From Rhodospirillaceae bacterium (GTDB taxonomy: Bacteria; Pseudomonadota; Alphaproteobacteria; Rhodospirillales; Rhodospirillaceae): DNA of 34,680 nt. Of the stretch, positions 11,101 through 17,228 are shown in pieces. Numbering within the stretch: the first letter of the stretch is position 1; every line of letters starts with the position of its first letter. The position numbers and the translations under genes are program-made. A model generated the notes under the pieces. It was given only the letters and a program-made list of their open reading frames with translations. It searched no databases and was not told the DNA's origin. The stretch covers positions 1-34,680 of the forward strand of contig JADZAK010000113.1 in the NCBI GenBank assembly GCA_020852595.1, given 5' to 3'.

Positions 11101-12928
11101 CGTCACGCTCGAGACCGGCGCCATCGTGCTGGTCGAGGACAACGTCAACAACGGGAAAAACAGCACCCTGGGATTCCAGACCGACGTCGACAACAGCGGC
11201 CTGGTCACGCTGACGCGCAGCGGCGGCAGCGCGGACGACGCGGTTCTGCACATCTCCGAGCATACGTTCACCAATCTTTCCGGCGGCGTGGTCGACATCG
11301 GCAGCAACGTTGTCGAGATCCACGGTTCGCCGGACTTTGGATCCGGGGCTTCGCCGGGGATCCTGCGCAACCAGGCGGGCGGCACCCTGACGCTGGCGTC
11401 GGGCGGCGCCATCAACATCTTCCTCGGCGCCCTCGAACTGAACGCCGCGCAGCTGCTGCCCACGGGCTTCGTGCTGAACCTGGGCGATACCTATTATTAC
11501 GACAACATCGGCACGGGCTTTAAAGGCACGCTGGCCGGCAGCGGACTGGTGACGAACCAGGGCGAAATCAACCTGAACGGTTCGACCGTTTCCGCCCACG
11601 TCGTCAATACGGGAACCGTCACCGCCTACCGGGCCACGACCCTGGATTTGACGGCCAATGCGTTCGACAACGCGAGCAGCGGCGTCTTCACGATATCCTC
11701 CGGCGTCACGGTGAATGTCACCGGCGGCGGCGCGGCCCTCTTCAACAACCAGAGCGGCGCGACCCTCAATGTCGCGGGGATCTTGAACCTCAACGGCGGG
11801 GCGCTCACCAACGGCGGCGCCATCACCGGTTCGGGCACCATCAGCATGGGCGGCGGGACGTATACCAACAACGGCACCTCCAGCATCAGCCCCGGGGCGT
11901 CTCCGGGCCGCCTGACGATCGACGGCAATGCCGTGTTCGGCGCCCGCAGCCGGACCCTGGTCGAACTCGGCGGCCGCGCGCCCAAGGACTACGATACGCT
12001 TGCGGTCACCGGGCGCTTCGCCGCCGGCGGAACGCTCGTCCTCCTGCCGTGGCTGTCCTTCGCCGCGGCGGCCGGCGACAGTTTCGACGTGTTCACCTGG
12101 AGCGCGCGCGAGGGCATGTTCCACGAGGCGAGCGGGTTGGCGCAGTTCGACGGCGTGGCGCTCGATACCGTCTTCAGCGATCACGGCCTGACCCTCGTGG
12201 CGCGCGCCGTCACGCACGAGGGCGAGGGCGATCTCTTCGGGGCCGCGGGCGACGACGTCCTCGTCGGCCGCGGAACCGGAACCGTGCTCGACGGCGGGGC
12301 GGGCGACGACCTGCTGCTCGGCGGCGACGGCGGCAACCGCTTCGTCGGCGGCGCGGGCTCGGACCGCCTCATCGGCGGGCTCGGCGCCGATACCGCGGAC
12401 TACAGCGCCGATGCGGGCGGGGTCCGGATCGACCTCGCCGCCGGCACGGCCACGGACGGGTTCGGTGGAACCGACACCCTGATCTCCATCGAGGACCTGA
12501 TCGGCACGGATCATGCGGACGTCCTGATCGGCAGCGACAAGGACAACATGCTTGCCGGCGGCGGCGGGGCCGATACGCTCACCGGCGGCGCGGGCGCGGA
12601 CGTCTTTGTCCTGCGCGGGCCCGAAGACGGCGGCGACACCATCACCGACTTCACGCCCGGCGAGGACCACATCGCGCTGGCGGACTTCGCGATCGGCGCC
12701 GTGGCGCAGGGCGTGAACTTCTCGGTCGTGGAAGGACCGTTCGACGGCGCCGCGGCGGGGGACAACGCCGCCTTCGCGGCGGGCGCGGCCGCGCTGATCT
12801 TCAGCGTGGCGGACAGCACCCTCTATTACGACGCGAACGGCGCGGCCGAGGGTTATTCCGCGGTCGCGGCGACGCCGGGTGTCACGCTTGCCGCAAGCGA
12901 CATCCAAATCTACACGGCGGCGGCGTAA
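2141..12928 (+). CDS. Giant FecR/Calx-beta/LamG/RTX type I secreted surface protein
   Basis: About 3,595 residues. I chose TTG 2141 because AGGGGA (2125-2130) lies upstream; in-frame TTGs at 2093 and 2105 are alternatives. Domains in order, numbered from 2141: a FecR-like domain (about 127-240); a Pro/Gly/Thr-rich linker with GT repeats (320-457); six Calx-beta domains (460-1127, each with a DFTA...GTVTF / E..ESF.V.L pattern); a block of repeats with IADI.TVDAANGAGTV and DTAANI motifs (1129-1607); two LamG/concanavalin-like domains (1615-1810, 1840-2057); Ig/cadherin-like modules (2070-2307); a long Asn/Gly/Thr-rich beta-solenoid stretch (2320-3250); a SPGASPG-type beta segment (3250-3357); RTX nonapeptides such as GGAGADTLTGGAGAD (3364-3500); and a C-terminal secretion region (LYYDANGAAEGY). 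There is no Sec signal peptide, as expected for type I export. A role as a Ca2+-stabilised adhesin or biofilm protein is inferred. No catalytic domain was recognised. Confidence 0.9.
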   Translation: MSAAAPEAVRQWLDVREVHAEDGVVVIANRELLLTSMFSRAGVDLVISAPNGIKYIVKGFFLNDHLPTVSDGVSTHIPGELAGQFAGSIAPEQYAAAAAGAPGPVAGVVRSLTGVVRGIRAADGSEVQLKIGDPLYQDDIVETDAGAQVGLVFVDGTTLALGENGELVLDELVYDPSKAAGKGTLRLVSGAAEFVSGGIAKSGADNMVFQTPVATIGIRGTRVLATYDPVTGDVTVVNRPTGTDAAGNETAGRITLTLPNGTVIGDAVQGNNGWQWNADPVTGLPNTPPTAVQFTPQQIQNIAGAVLDAVNNLQTQIQQQPNLIPTPQGGGTNAPSSGPAGPGGDAGAATGGDAGADGTPPADGAPPTTPPSQTTQTPAINTGNVAGTLASTGNPNAGTGTQGAAQQGTAGTQNAAGATGTGTGTGTGTGTNTNTAGTGTAPVQGPTQPVIQPPQPPPNPVLFSIAGGGTTDAAQSTITFTITRSGNVGVSASVNYATASGSAGAGVDFTANAGTVTFNPGETSKTVTVTVLANANGEPEESFSVSLNGASAGSGAPANIIGGSASGTIAADPPLPSLSIAGVTVTDAVAGTAVLIVTRTGFLDVPTTVTYQTAPGSASEGSDFSPTRGSISFAAGQASAQVTVAIAPDSATVGGEAAETFTVALINPVGGLIDPAAGTATVVIEQDPLATFSISAGAPAIEGATAVVTVTRGGDLSRTVAVGYTAESGTATVGTDTGGASGGLLVFGIGVTTQTIGFPIVSDTIQEQAESFTVSLRNPVGGTIGQGSATVSILADPVATYAIDSVQVAEGATAVLTVTRAGDLTLPGSVSFATAAGSATSPGDFQSASGTLNFAAGQASATISIGTVLDNTQEPAESFTVQLSNPVRGTIANGTGTVSVSADPPLPTVSISGGSTSDTAAGSLSFTITLSAPATNTITVDYATENGSATAGSDFTATSGTVTFLAGQTTQTVSVPIAADSSEEGEESFGMRLTGALGAVIAGGSATGTILADAPPAAVVPQITLSGGTTVSDATATSVVFTVTLSAATSVPVSVNYATVAGTADSSDFGPQSGTLTFPPGTVSLTVTVPIHAFGANEPAETFSLALSDASGGVLATSTAQVTISADPSSTSATIATLLSTQGSYNNQNVIVTDSASIADIKTVDAANGAGTVTPTTIGDTSINVMRAHGYVGTATNVAFTDVVGAEILRDFDIKTNGTVSAAAVSGTASTLLGSGAAYISNKNVEVVATSNLANGQLASIDTANGAGNVTVVGSGALLSGLTASSVITSGYNVRATGPVTINELSTIKAVVPGVTYGAVQDTAANIMTYLNGGGIIAGHPAIVIAHGAGIAADLNNIDAANGTYNVVVRGTLANLLASDNFVTRQVTVTSGVTGFSAGDVATLLGKGAAVVVIEDTAQNIIGAGISGNYSTQLLGSPSIADIAQIDALNGTGTVFYEAVADTAANLVAGAARLTAFPNIMPVITGTATLAQVEQVLGIVDGAVGLMNSATNLAAMASTFAGTLLPIVPMVTGSATIQQLLDIEPISPIATSYKEIADTYAHISANLNFVSGDVNLTITDPITQPQHDALDALTSGSITWTLGTGNQAPMFAGTAVGNTYIQFDGTNDYVATNGTVPLQSHSVEMWIRTTQDGGAQTLSDIGGKAFFMMENGYLQVRLIHGGQTKSVEGSIAVADGEWHYVSYSFDAATGEIAVYVDTQEDSLARNGGDLGVGDDFAAAFTVNGYASFGYDTGTAFFRGDMGEIRVWDDVRTAGEIETFRGGPVLNNEPGLKLYYTFADYEFDENNGTGSVTNQVTGGSGLDGTGQGGSGGAQEAPMPVTTGADNAIRFNGYYYTQVDTHIRALDRSFTLSADIRLDHASGDLSSPGTIFGKAAGGSAPYSDWEVRVYVDTDNTLVFDVSDGTSSFGHIVSGVALQKDLWYSVAATYDASSGEMRLYVNGAATGGSDTVSTRHTGSEPLKIGQLNYSDWFSGDVSRVSVWETALDSYAVAALTDMDPLSDMNSEGLVAFYSFADGQGSNAADSVTGVTGVYTGAVSGSPEWIVPAPPIGRGGYDFEVLEDTPFTFRVTARDPDQGALLSFTVDSGPTSGTISGPRYINGGTVEFTYTPDPNYVSSPTPDQITVSVNDGTAPPVTQVITFHVNYVNDRPILLGLNEIPDVEEGETDPAGVSLADIFAGQFLDPDGSFIGAVVVGNEADLVTQGTWQWSPDSGTTWHDIGAVANDGTGLILSVGTQLRFVPAASFPPGSPPSLLVRALDSAYAGAFSTSSGGGRVSVGDQIASHTILMGPPTPLVVEVVPQSAVTALFTGSDDDWFNTANWSISAVPGTNADVVLNGSDDVLFDNGQPYGGANAVHSIHLQDSAHLTIARNGTDTGLGVLGNVDIATSAQVTMEGGDALAVGGDMTVDGVFAGTAGALLFSDESSPDFTVDGLMEFVDADFSIDGEDSSSLPNIYNAGFMDIVVANDDSTLEIEYANSFQNTGVIRLFNSLTGNHDAVLHLLGSGQFVNTSGGIVRFHGSDNGTRRIELTGQMVNVGSATSGQESTIDVNADAVIGGSSILNTGIIDVAAGKTLTYYGNSYGSAYLHMQNAGSFQGAFAGTGTVFFDDSQDGGADAYFRTYDGFTLQAGGPTLRFGSFDGNNSARWTADGLTTINGVVNVTVLTIGGSNAQFVVNGTVNVTGGVAGANNIHASLFASSNYNNTTAFRIGSAGTLNLAAGTLANDATVNADLWYNVTNDGTINITSNGADVSFYNSGSYDYLNPSSPNNQGFTNNGAINVSGTGAASIGSSNFVNAAAGVLTLAMDTRFYGRGFNLGEIVLHGGTTLVLDANTDFVFETGSELTYTGTGIATVALQGGASSNLDESYLVFKDDFTLAQNVRFVIGQPGTAYNYVSHVYSDGSSLTFTVEGGLDFNRGSLTYDTVLVKNGGFIQAIDAGSSGVGAEVTVESGGRIDVKETGNDMLTFSNGLVTLETGAIVLVEDNVNNGKNSTLGFQTDVDNSGLVTLTRSGGSADDAVLHISEHTFTNLSGGVVDIGSNVVEIHGSPDFGSGASPGILRNQAGGTLTLASGGAINIFLGALELNAAQLLPTGFVLNLGDTYYYDNIGTGFKGTLAGSGLVTNQGEINLNGSTVSAHVVNTGTVTAYRATTLDLTANAFDNASSGVFTISSGVTVNVTGGGAALFNNQSGATLNVAGILNLNGGALTNGGAITGSGTISMGGGTYTNNGTSSISPGASPGRLTIDGNAVFGARSRTLVELGGRAPKDYDTLAVTGRFAAGGTLVLLPWLSFAAAAGDSFDVFTWSAREGMFHEASGLAQFDGVALDTVFSDHGLTLVARAVTHEGEGDLFGAAGDDVLVGRGTGTVLDGGAGDDLLLGGDGGNRFVGGAGSDRLIGGLGADTADYSADAGGVRIDLAAGTATDGFGGTDTLISIEDLIGTDHADVLIGSDKDNMLAGGGGADTLTGGAGADVFVLRGPEDGGDTITDFTPGEDHIALADFAIGAVAQGVNFSVVEGPFDGAAAGDNAAFAAGAAALIFSVADSTLYYDANGAAEGYSAVAATPGVTLAASDIQIYTAAA
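3394..3465. repeat. Short GC-rich tandem repeats encoding Gly-Thr linker
   Basis: A run of imperfect ACGGGCACGGGx hexamers encodes an alternating (Gly-Thr)n stretch followed by Asn-Thr pairs, between the FecR-like N-terminal part and the first Calx-beta domain. Unit length is a multiple of three, so slippage would change linker length without breaking the frame. Confidence 0.6.
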
Positions 12929-12943
12929 GCCGGCGGCGCGGAT

Positions 12944-15316
12944 TTACTTGCTCGTGGCCACATAGACGCCGTCCCAGTCCGCGCCCGGCGGGGCGAGGCG
13001 GAATTCGGCGATGCGTTCGGCGACGATGTCGTAGAAGGCGAGCAGTTCCGTCACCAGTCCCGCATGCGCGCGGACAATGGCGCGCGCCGCCTCCATGCGG
13101 CGGCCCGCTTCGTCCCACCGTTGGGCGCGATAGGCGGCCAATACGGCGTCGTGCGTCCGCTTGAGTTCGACGAACCAGGACTGTTCTTTCAGCTCGGGCG
13201 CGCCGACGAGGGTGAAGATGCGCACGGCCTGCTTCTTGCCCTTGACCTTGATGAGGTCGAGTTCGAGCAGCGGGTACATATCGGCGAGCGCGGCGCTGTT
13301 TTCGCCGACGACGACGGTGACGCCGTAGGACTTGGACTGGCCCTCGAGGCGCGACGCGAGGTTGACGCTGTCGCCGAGCACCGAATAGTCGAAGCGCTGC
13401 TCGCTGCCCATGTTGCCGACGCAGGCGATGCCGGAGTTGATGCCGATGCCGACGTTGAGCACGCGGTGCTCGCGCCCCTCGGCCTTGGCTTCCGCTTCAA
13501 GCGCTTTGTTCACATCCTTCACCGCCTGCACCATGCCGAGGGCGGCTTTGCAGGCGCTGGGGCCGTGGTCCTTGACTTCGAGCGGCGCGTTCCAAAAGGC
13601 CATCACGCAGTCGCCCATATATTTGTCGATCGTCCCGTTGGTCGACAGGATCACGTTGGTGAGCGGCGTCAGGAGCCGGTTGATGAGGCGCGTGAGCCCT
13701 TGCGCGTCGAACAGCTCGGAGATCGACGTGAACCCGCGGATATCCGAGAACATAAAAGTCATCTCGCGGTTCTCGCCGCCGAGCGTGAGCTTGGAGGGGT
13801 CGTCGGCGAGTTTTTGCACCAGGGCCGGCGAGAGGTATTGGCCGAAGGCGCTGCGGACCTGCTTGCGCTGAGATTCCGTACGCATGTATCCGGCGAAGGC
13901 GAGGAAGGCGTAGAAGAGGAAGGCCGATGCGATCGGGAACGTGGGATCGATCAGTTCCAAGCGCGAGGCAAAGGAGTCCCACGAGTACCAGGCGAATCCC
14001 CCGGACACGGCCGCGAAGACCGCGAACCCGGGGCCGATGCCCACCATGGGGGTTATGACGATCATGATCGTGCCGATGACCGTCGCTGCGATCAGCTCGG
14101 CCGCGAGCGCGTAGTTCGGATACTTGAGCTGGTTGTCGAACAGCACGTTCTCAAGGATGTTGGCGTGGGCTTCGACCCCCGGCATCACCGAGTCCAGCGG
14201 CGAGGCGCGCAGATCCGCGAGCAGGCCCGTCGCGGACATGCCGACAAGGGCGTATTTGCCCTTGAGGGCGTCGGGCGCCAGCCGGTTGTGAATCACGTCG
14301 GTCGCGGAAACGTACTGCCGGCTCCAGGACGCGTGCGAGCGGAAGTACGGCCGCAGTTCGCCATGGCCGTCGGTCTCGATGACATAGGACTCGCGGCTGC
14401 GCGGCGGGCGGACGAATATTTGCGTGACGCCGAGCAGCGAAGCGTCGGTGGCGATGCCGATCGTACGCCCGCGCAAGCCGACCCGCAGCATTTCAAGGAT
14501 CAGCGAGGGATACAGCGTGTCGTCGTTCGTGACGACGATCGGGACCGAGCGGACGATGCCGTCGAGGGACTTGTCGGAGAGCGCAAACACGCCGCGGCCC
14601 GCGGCCGCCTGGTCGAGTTCCGGCAAGGGGCGCAAGACGCTTTGCCCCCGCGTGAGATAGGGCATCGGGTTGTCGCCGATCACCGCAAAGGAGGTGCGCG
14701 GCGGAACACCCTTGTAATCGAGCGTTTCCCGGACGGTGGTCTGGCCCAGGACGACCTTGCCGCTTTGCTTGATGGCGGCGGCGAGGATCGCATCGTTGGT
14801 CGGCACGCCCAGCAGGCGCGCGCGAATATCGTCCGCGATCAGCCCGGCGGGAACGGATTCCACGATCTTGGCGACAGAGGTTTGGTCGGGTTCGGAGAAC
14901 ACGATGTCGAAGCCGATGACGTTCACGCCGAGCGCGGTTGCGTTTGTAATCAAGTCCGCGACCGCGGTGCGCGGCCATGGAAACTGGCCCAGCTCGTTGA
15001 TGCTCTTCTGGTCGATGTCGAGGACGACCACGGGACTTTCGGCCGGCATCTCGCGCGGTTTCAAAACCTGGTAGAAGTCGAACACGCGGGCGCGCAGGAC
15101 CTGAAGGGCGACGGGATCGTCGATGCGCACGAACAGCAACCCGAGCAGCACGAGGAGCGTGGTGAGCCGCCCGGACTGCATCATCGCGCCGCGGAACCAG
15201 CGGCCCCACCAGCGCAGGCTCAGCGCATTGGCCCATGGAACAGACCGGATTTTCGCGCCGATTTTCCCAGCCACGCGGGCCTTGGCGCCGTCTGTAGAGT
15301 GAATATCGTCCCGCAC
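12944..15316 (-). CDS. CHASE2-domain membrane adenylate cyclase (class III)
   Basis: About 790 residues. GTG at 15316-15314 is preceded by GGGGGA seven bases upstream; the frame stays open further upstream but that part would overlap the divergent exporter gene. An N-terminal hydrophobic segment (SGRLTTLLVLLGLLFV) is followed by a CHASE2 sensor (about residues 60-395, including VVVLDIDQKSINELGQFPWPR), a cluster of transmembrane helices (about 400-482) and a class III cyclase domain (about 510-690). Visible cyclase motifs are FSDIRGFTS (metal Asp), GTIDKYMGDCVMAFWNAP (second metal Asp), LGDSVNLASRLEG (Asp plus the transition-state Asn/Arg pair) and KVKGKKQ. These fit ATP-to-cAMP conversion gated by an extracytoplasmic signal. 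It converges on the giant protein gene with a 15-bp gap and is divergent from the exporter, so co-regulation with surface protein secretion is plausible but inferred. Confidence 0.9.
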   Translation of the reverse strand: MRDDIHSTDGAKARVAGKIGAKIRSVPWANALSLRWWGRWFRGAMMQSGRLTTLLVLLGLLFVRIDDPVALQVLRARVFDFYQVLKPREMPAESPVVVLDIDQKSINELGQFPWPRTAVADLITNATALGVNVIGFDIVFSEPDQTSVAKIVESVPAGLIADDIRARLLGVPTNDAILAAAIKQSGKVVLGQTTVRETLDYKGVPPRTSFAVIGDNPMPYLTRGQSVLRPLPELDQAAAGRGVFALSDKSLDGIVRSVPIVVTNDDTLYPSLILEMLRVGLRGRTIGIATDASLLGVTQIFVRPPRSRESYVIETDGHGELRPYFRSHASWSRQYVSATDVIHNRLAPDALKGKYALVGMSATGLLADLRASPLDSVMPGVEAHANILENVLFDNQLKYPNYALAAELIAATVIGTIMIVITPMVGIGPGFAVFAAVSGGFAWYSWDSFASRLELIDPTFPIASAFLFYAFLAFAGYMRTESQRKQVRSAFGQYLSPALVQKLADDPSKLTLGGENREMTFMFSDIRGFTSISELFDAQGLTRLINRLLTPLTNVILSTNGTIDKYMGDCVMAFWNAPLEVKDHGPSACKAALGMVQAVKDVNKALEAEAKAEGREHRVLNVGIGINSGIACVGNMGSEQRFDYSVLGDSVNLASRLEGQSKSYGVTVVVGENSAALADMYPLLELDLIKVKGKKQAVRIFTLVGAPELKEQSWFVELKRTHDAVLAAYRAQRWDEAGRRMEAARAIVRAHAGLVTELLAFYDIVAERIAEFRLAPPGADWDGVYVATSK

Positions 15317-15452
15317 GCGAAATCCCCCGATCCCTGAAGCGATGGAGTTTACCCCAACCTGTTGCGGCCGGTCCAACAACCGTGGGCTAAAACCCTCATT
15401 TTTCAACGAAAAATCGCTCACAAGCGGCCGCGGATGGGTTAAATTCCCGCCC
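15317..15452. promoter_or_regulatory. Divergent intergenic region between cyclase and ABC exporter
   Basis: These 136 bp separate the divergent cyclase and exporter genes and should hold both promoters. The only clear structure is a 7-bp inverted repeat, ATTTTTC (15398-15404) and GAAAAAT (15408-15414), around AAC, in a locally AT-rich patch. It could be an operator half-site pair; nothing identifies the regulator. Confidence 0.35.
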
Positions 15453-17228
15453 ATGCAGACCCTGTCCGACCCGCCCGTCCAGGACCCCGTTCCGGCCTGG
15501 CTCAGAAGCCTCCTCGCGCCGCTGAAGCCCCTCTTCAAGGAGGTGCTGGCGGTGTCGTTTTTCCTCAATCTTCTGGCCATCGCCGTGCCGGTGTTCGTGC
15601 TTCAAGTCTACGACCGCGTGATTTTCCATTCGGGCCTCAGCACGCTGCAGGGGCTGGTCATCGGGATCCTCGTGGTCATCGGCTTCGATTTCGCGCTGCG
15701 CAAGGCGCGCTCGCGCATGTTGCAGGCGGTGGCGCTGAAGATCGATGTCGAGGTTTCGAGCCGGGTGGTGAACAAGCTGCTGGCACTGCCGCTGCGCACG
15801 CTGGAATCCCGTCCCGGCAATTACTGGCACCTGTTGTTCCGCGACGCCGACGTGATCCGCAACGTGTTCTCGGGGCAAACCGCCGTGCTGGCGACGGACC
15901 TGCTCTTCGGCGGCGTCTTCCTCGTCATGATCGCGATCATCGCATGGCCGGTGTTCTGGGTGCTGCTGGTCGTCTTCGCGCTGTTTATCGCGCTGGCCTG
16001 GCATGCGGGCCGTTTCGTCGACGCGGCGGCGGACAGGGAAAAGCAAAAGGTGGTGACGCGGGATTCGCTGATCTCCGAAATCATCCTGGGCCGCACCACC
16101 GTAAAGGCGCTGGCCTTGAGCGAGCGCATGAAGGACGAGTGGGAACGCCGCCAGGGAGATTCCATCGTTGAAGGCATCAACCGCGGCGCTCAGAACGACC
16201 TCTATATGTACGCCGGGCAGAGCCTGACATTGATCGCCACCGTGGCGATGACCACCGTCGGCGCCGTGGCGATCCTCGGTCAGAACCTCACCATGGGCGG
16301 TCTCATCGCCGCCAACATGCTCTCCAACCGCTTGCTCAGCCCGATGAACCAGCTGGTGGGAACGTGGCGGACCTATTCCGCGTTCAAGCAGTCGGCGCAG
16401 CGTCTCGTGCATGTGTTCGGCGAGGCGGAGGATCTGCAGGAAAGCCCGATCCGGATGGACCGCCCGAAGGGCCGCATCACGCTGGACAACGCCACGTTCC
16501 GCTACGCCGCCGAAGCGGCGCCGGCGGTGGAGGAGATCAAACTCGAGATCCCCGCCACGGGGATGACCGCGATCATGGGGCCGAACGGCGGCGGCAAGAC
16601 GACCCTCGCGAAGATCATTCTGGGGCTCTACAAACCGGACCAGGGCAAGGTGTTCGTCGACGGCGCCGATCTTTCGCAATTCGCGCGGCGGGACCTCGCG
16701 CGCTGGATGGGCTACGTGCCGCAGGACTGCGTTCTGTTCGCCGGCACCATCCGCGAGAATATCGCCTATGCCAAACCCGAGGCGACGGACGAGGAGATCA
16801 TTCGCGCCGCGACCGCCGCGCGCGCCCACAACCTGATCGTCACCATGCCGAAAGGGTACGGCACGCCGGTGGGAGAAGGCGGAGGGCAGTTGCCCGGAGG
16901 GCTGCGGCAACGCATCGCGATCGCGCGCGCGCTGCTCGACGATCCGCCGATCCTGGTCATGGACGAGCCGACCTCAAGTCTCGACCGCGCGGGCGAAGAA
17001 GAGCTGCGTCAGAGTCTGACGGGCATGGCCAAGGACAAAACCATCATCCTGGTCACGCATAGCCCGCCGATGGTGCACGCCTGCCAGAATGTCGTGATCG
17101 TCGAGCGTGGGCGCATCAAAACGGCGGGCCCGACGCAAAAGACGCTGGAAGCGCTGGGCGCGCTCCGGCCCAGGCCGGGCGCCGAAAACACCCCGGCGGT
17201 GCGTGTCGTGGAAGGCGGCGCCGCATGA
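15453..17228 (+). CDS. Type I secretion ABC exporter (permease-ATPase)
   Basis: About 591 residues from ATG 15453; an in-frame ATG at 15342 would add 37 residues with no family character. An N-terminal transmembrane domain (about 30-290, with the QVYDRVI motif typical of PrtD/HlyB-like exporters) precedes one nucleotide-binding domain. Walker A is GPNGGGKTTL (about residue 375), the Q-loop reads YVPQDCVLF, Walker B is ILVMDEP (about 500) and the H-loop is VTHSP (about 534). The signature motif reads LPGGLRQR instead of the usual LSGGQRQR. There is no N-terminal C39-like domain, as in PrtD-type exporters that move RTX substrates without leader cleavage. The stop codon overlaps the start of the HlyD gene (ATGA), so the two are translationally coupled. 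It would energise export of the giant protein upstream. Confidence 0.93.
   Translation: MQTLSDPPVQDPVPAWLRSLLAPLKPLFKEVLAVSFFLNLLAIAVPVFVLQVYDRVIFHSGLSTLQGLVIGILVVIGFDFALRKARSRMLQAVALKIDVEVSSRVVNKLLALPLRTLESRPGNYWHLLFRDADVIRNVFSGQTAVLATDLLFGGVFLVMIAIIAWPVFWVLLVVFALFIALAWHAGRFVDAAADREKQKVVTRDSLISEIILGRTTVKALALSERMKDEWERRQGDSIVEGINRGAQNDLYMYAGQSLTLIATVAMTTVGAVAILGQNLTMGGLIAANMLSNRLLSPMNQLVGTWRTYSAFKQSAQRLVHVFGEAEDLQESPIRMDRPKGRITLDNATFRYAAEAAPAVEEIKLEIPATGMTAIMGPNGGGKTTLAKIILGLYKPDQGKVFVDGADLSQFARRDLARWMGYVPQDCVLFAGTIRENIAYAKPEATDEEIIRAATAARAHNLIVTMPKGYGTPVGEGGGQLPGGLRQRIAIARALLDDPPILVMDEPTSSLDRAGEEELRQSLTGMAKDKTIILVTHSPPMVHACQNVVIVERGRIKTAGPTQKTLEALGALRPRPGAENTPAVRVVEGGAA

Noticed and set aside
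10484-12907. 807-codon minus-strand open frame opposite the giant protein
   Set aside because: Low-complexity Ala/Arg/Val composition and mirrored repeats show that it is a shadow of the plus-strand repeats. The same holds for other long antisense frames at 764-2104, 2132-4402, 4466-6397, 7787-9289, 15396-16910 and 26002-27564.
13064-15337. 757-codon open frame on the plus strand opposite the cyclase
   Set aside because: It is antisense to a well-supported CHASE2 cyclase, Arg/Asp/Gly-rich with no domain, as expected for a shadow frame in GC-rich DNA.
15317-15580. N-terminal extension of the cyclase to 15580
   Set aside because: It would overlap the exporter start. The extension has no family character, and GTG 15316 has a good ribosome binding site.
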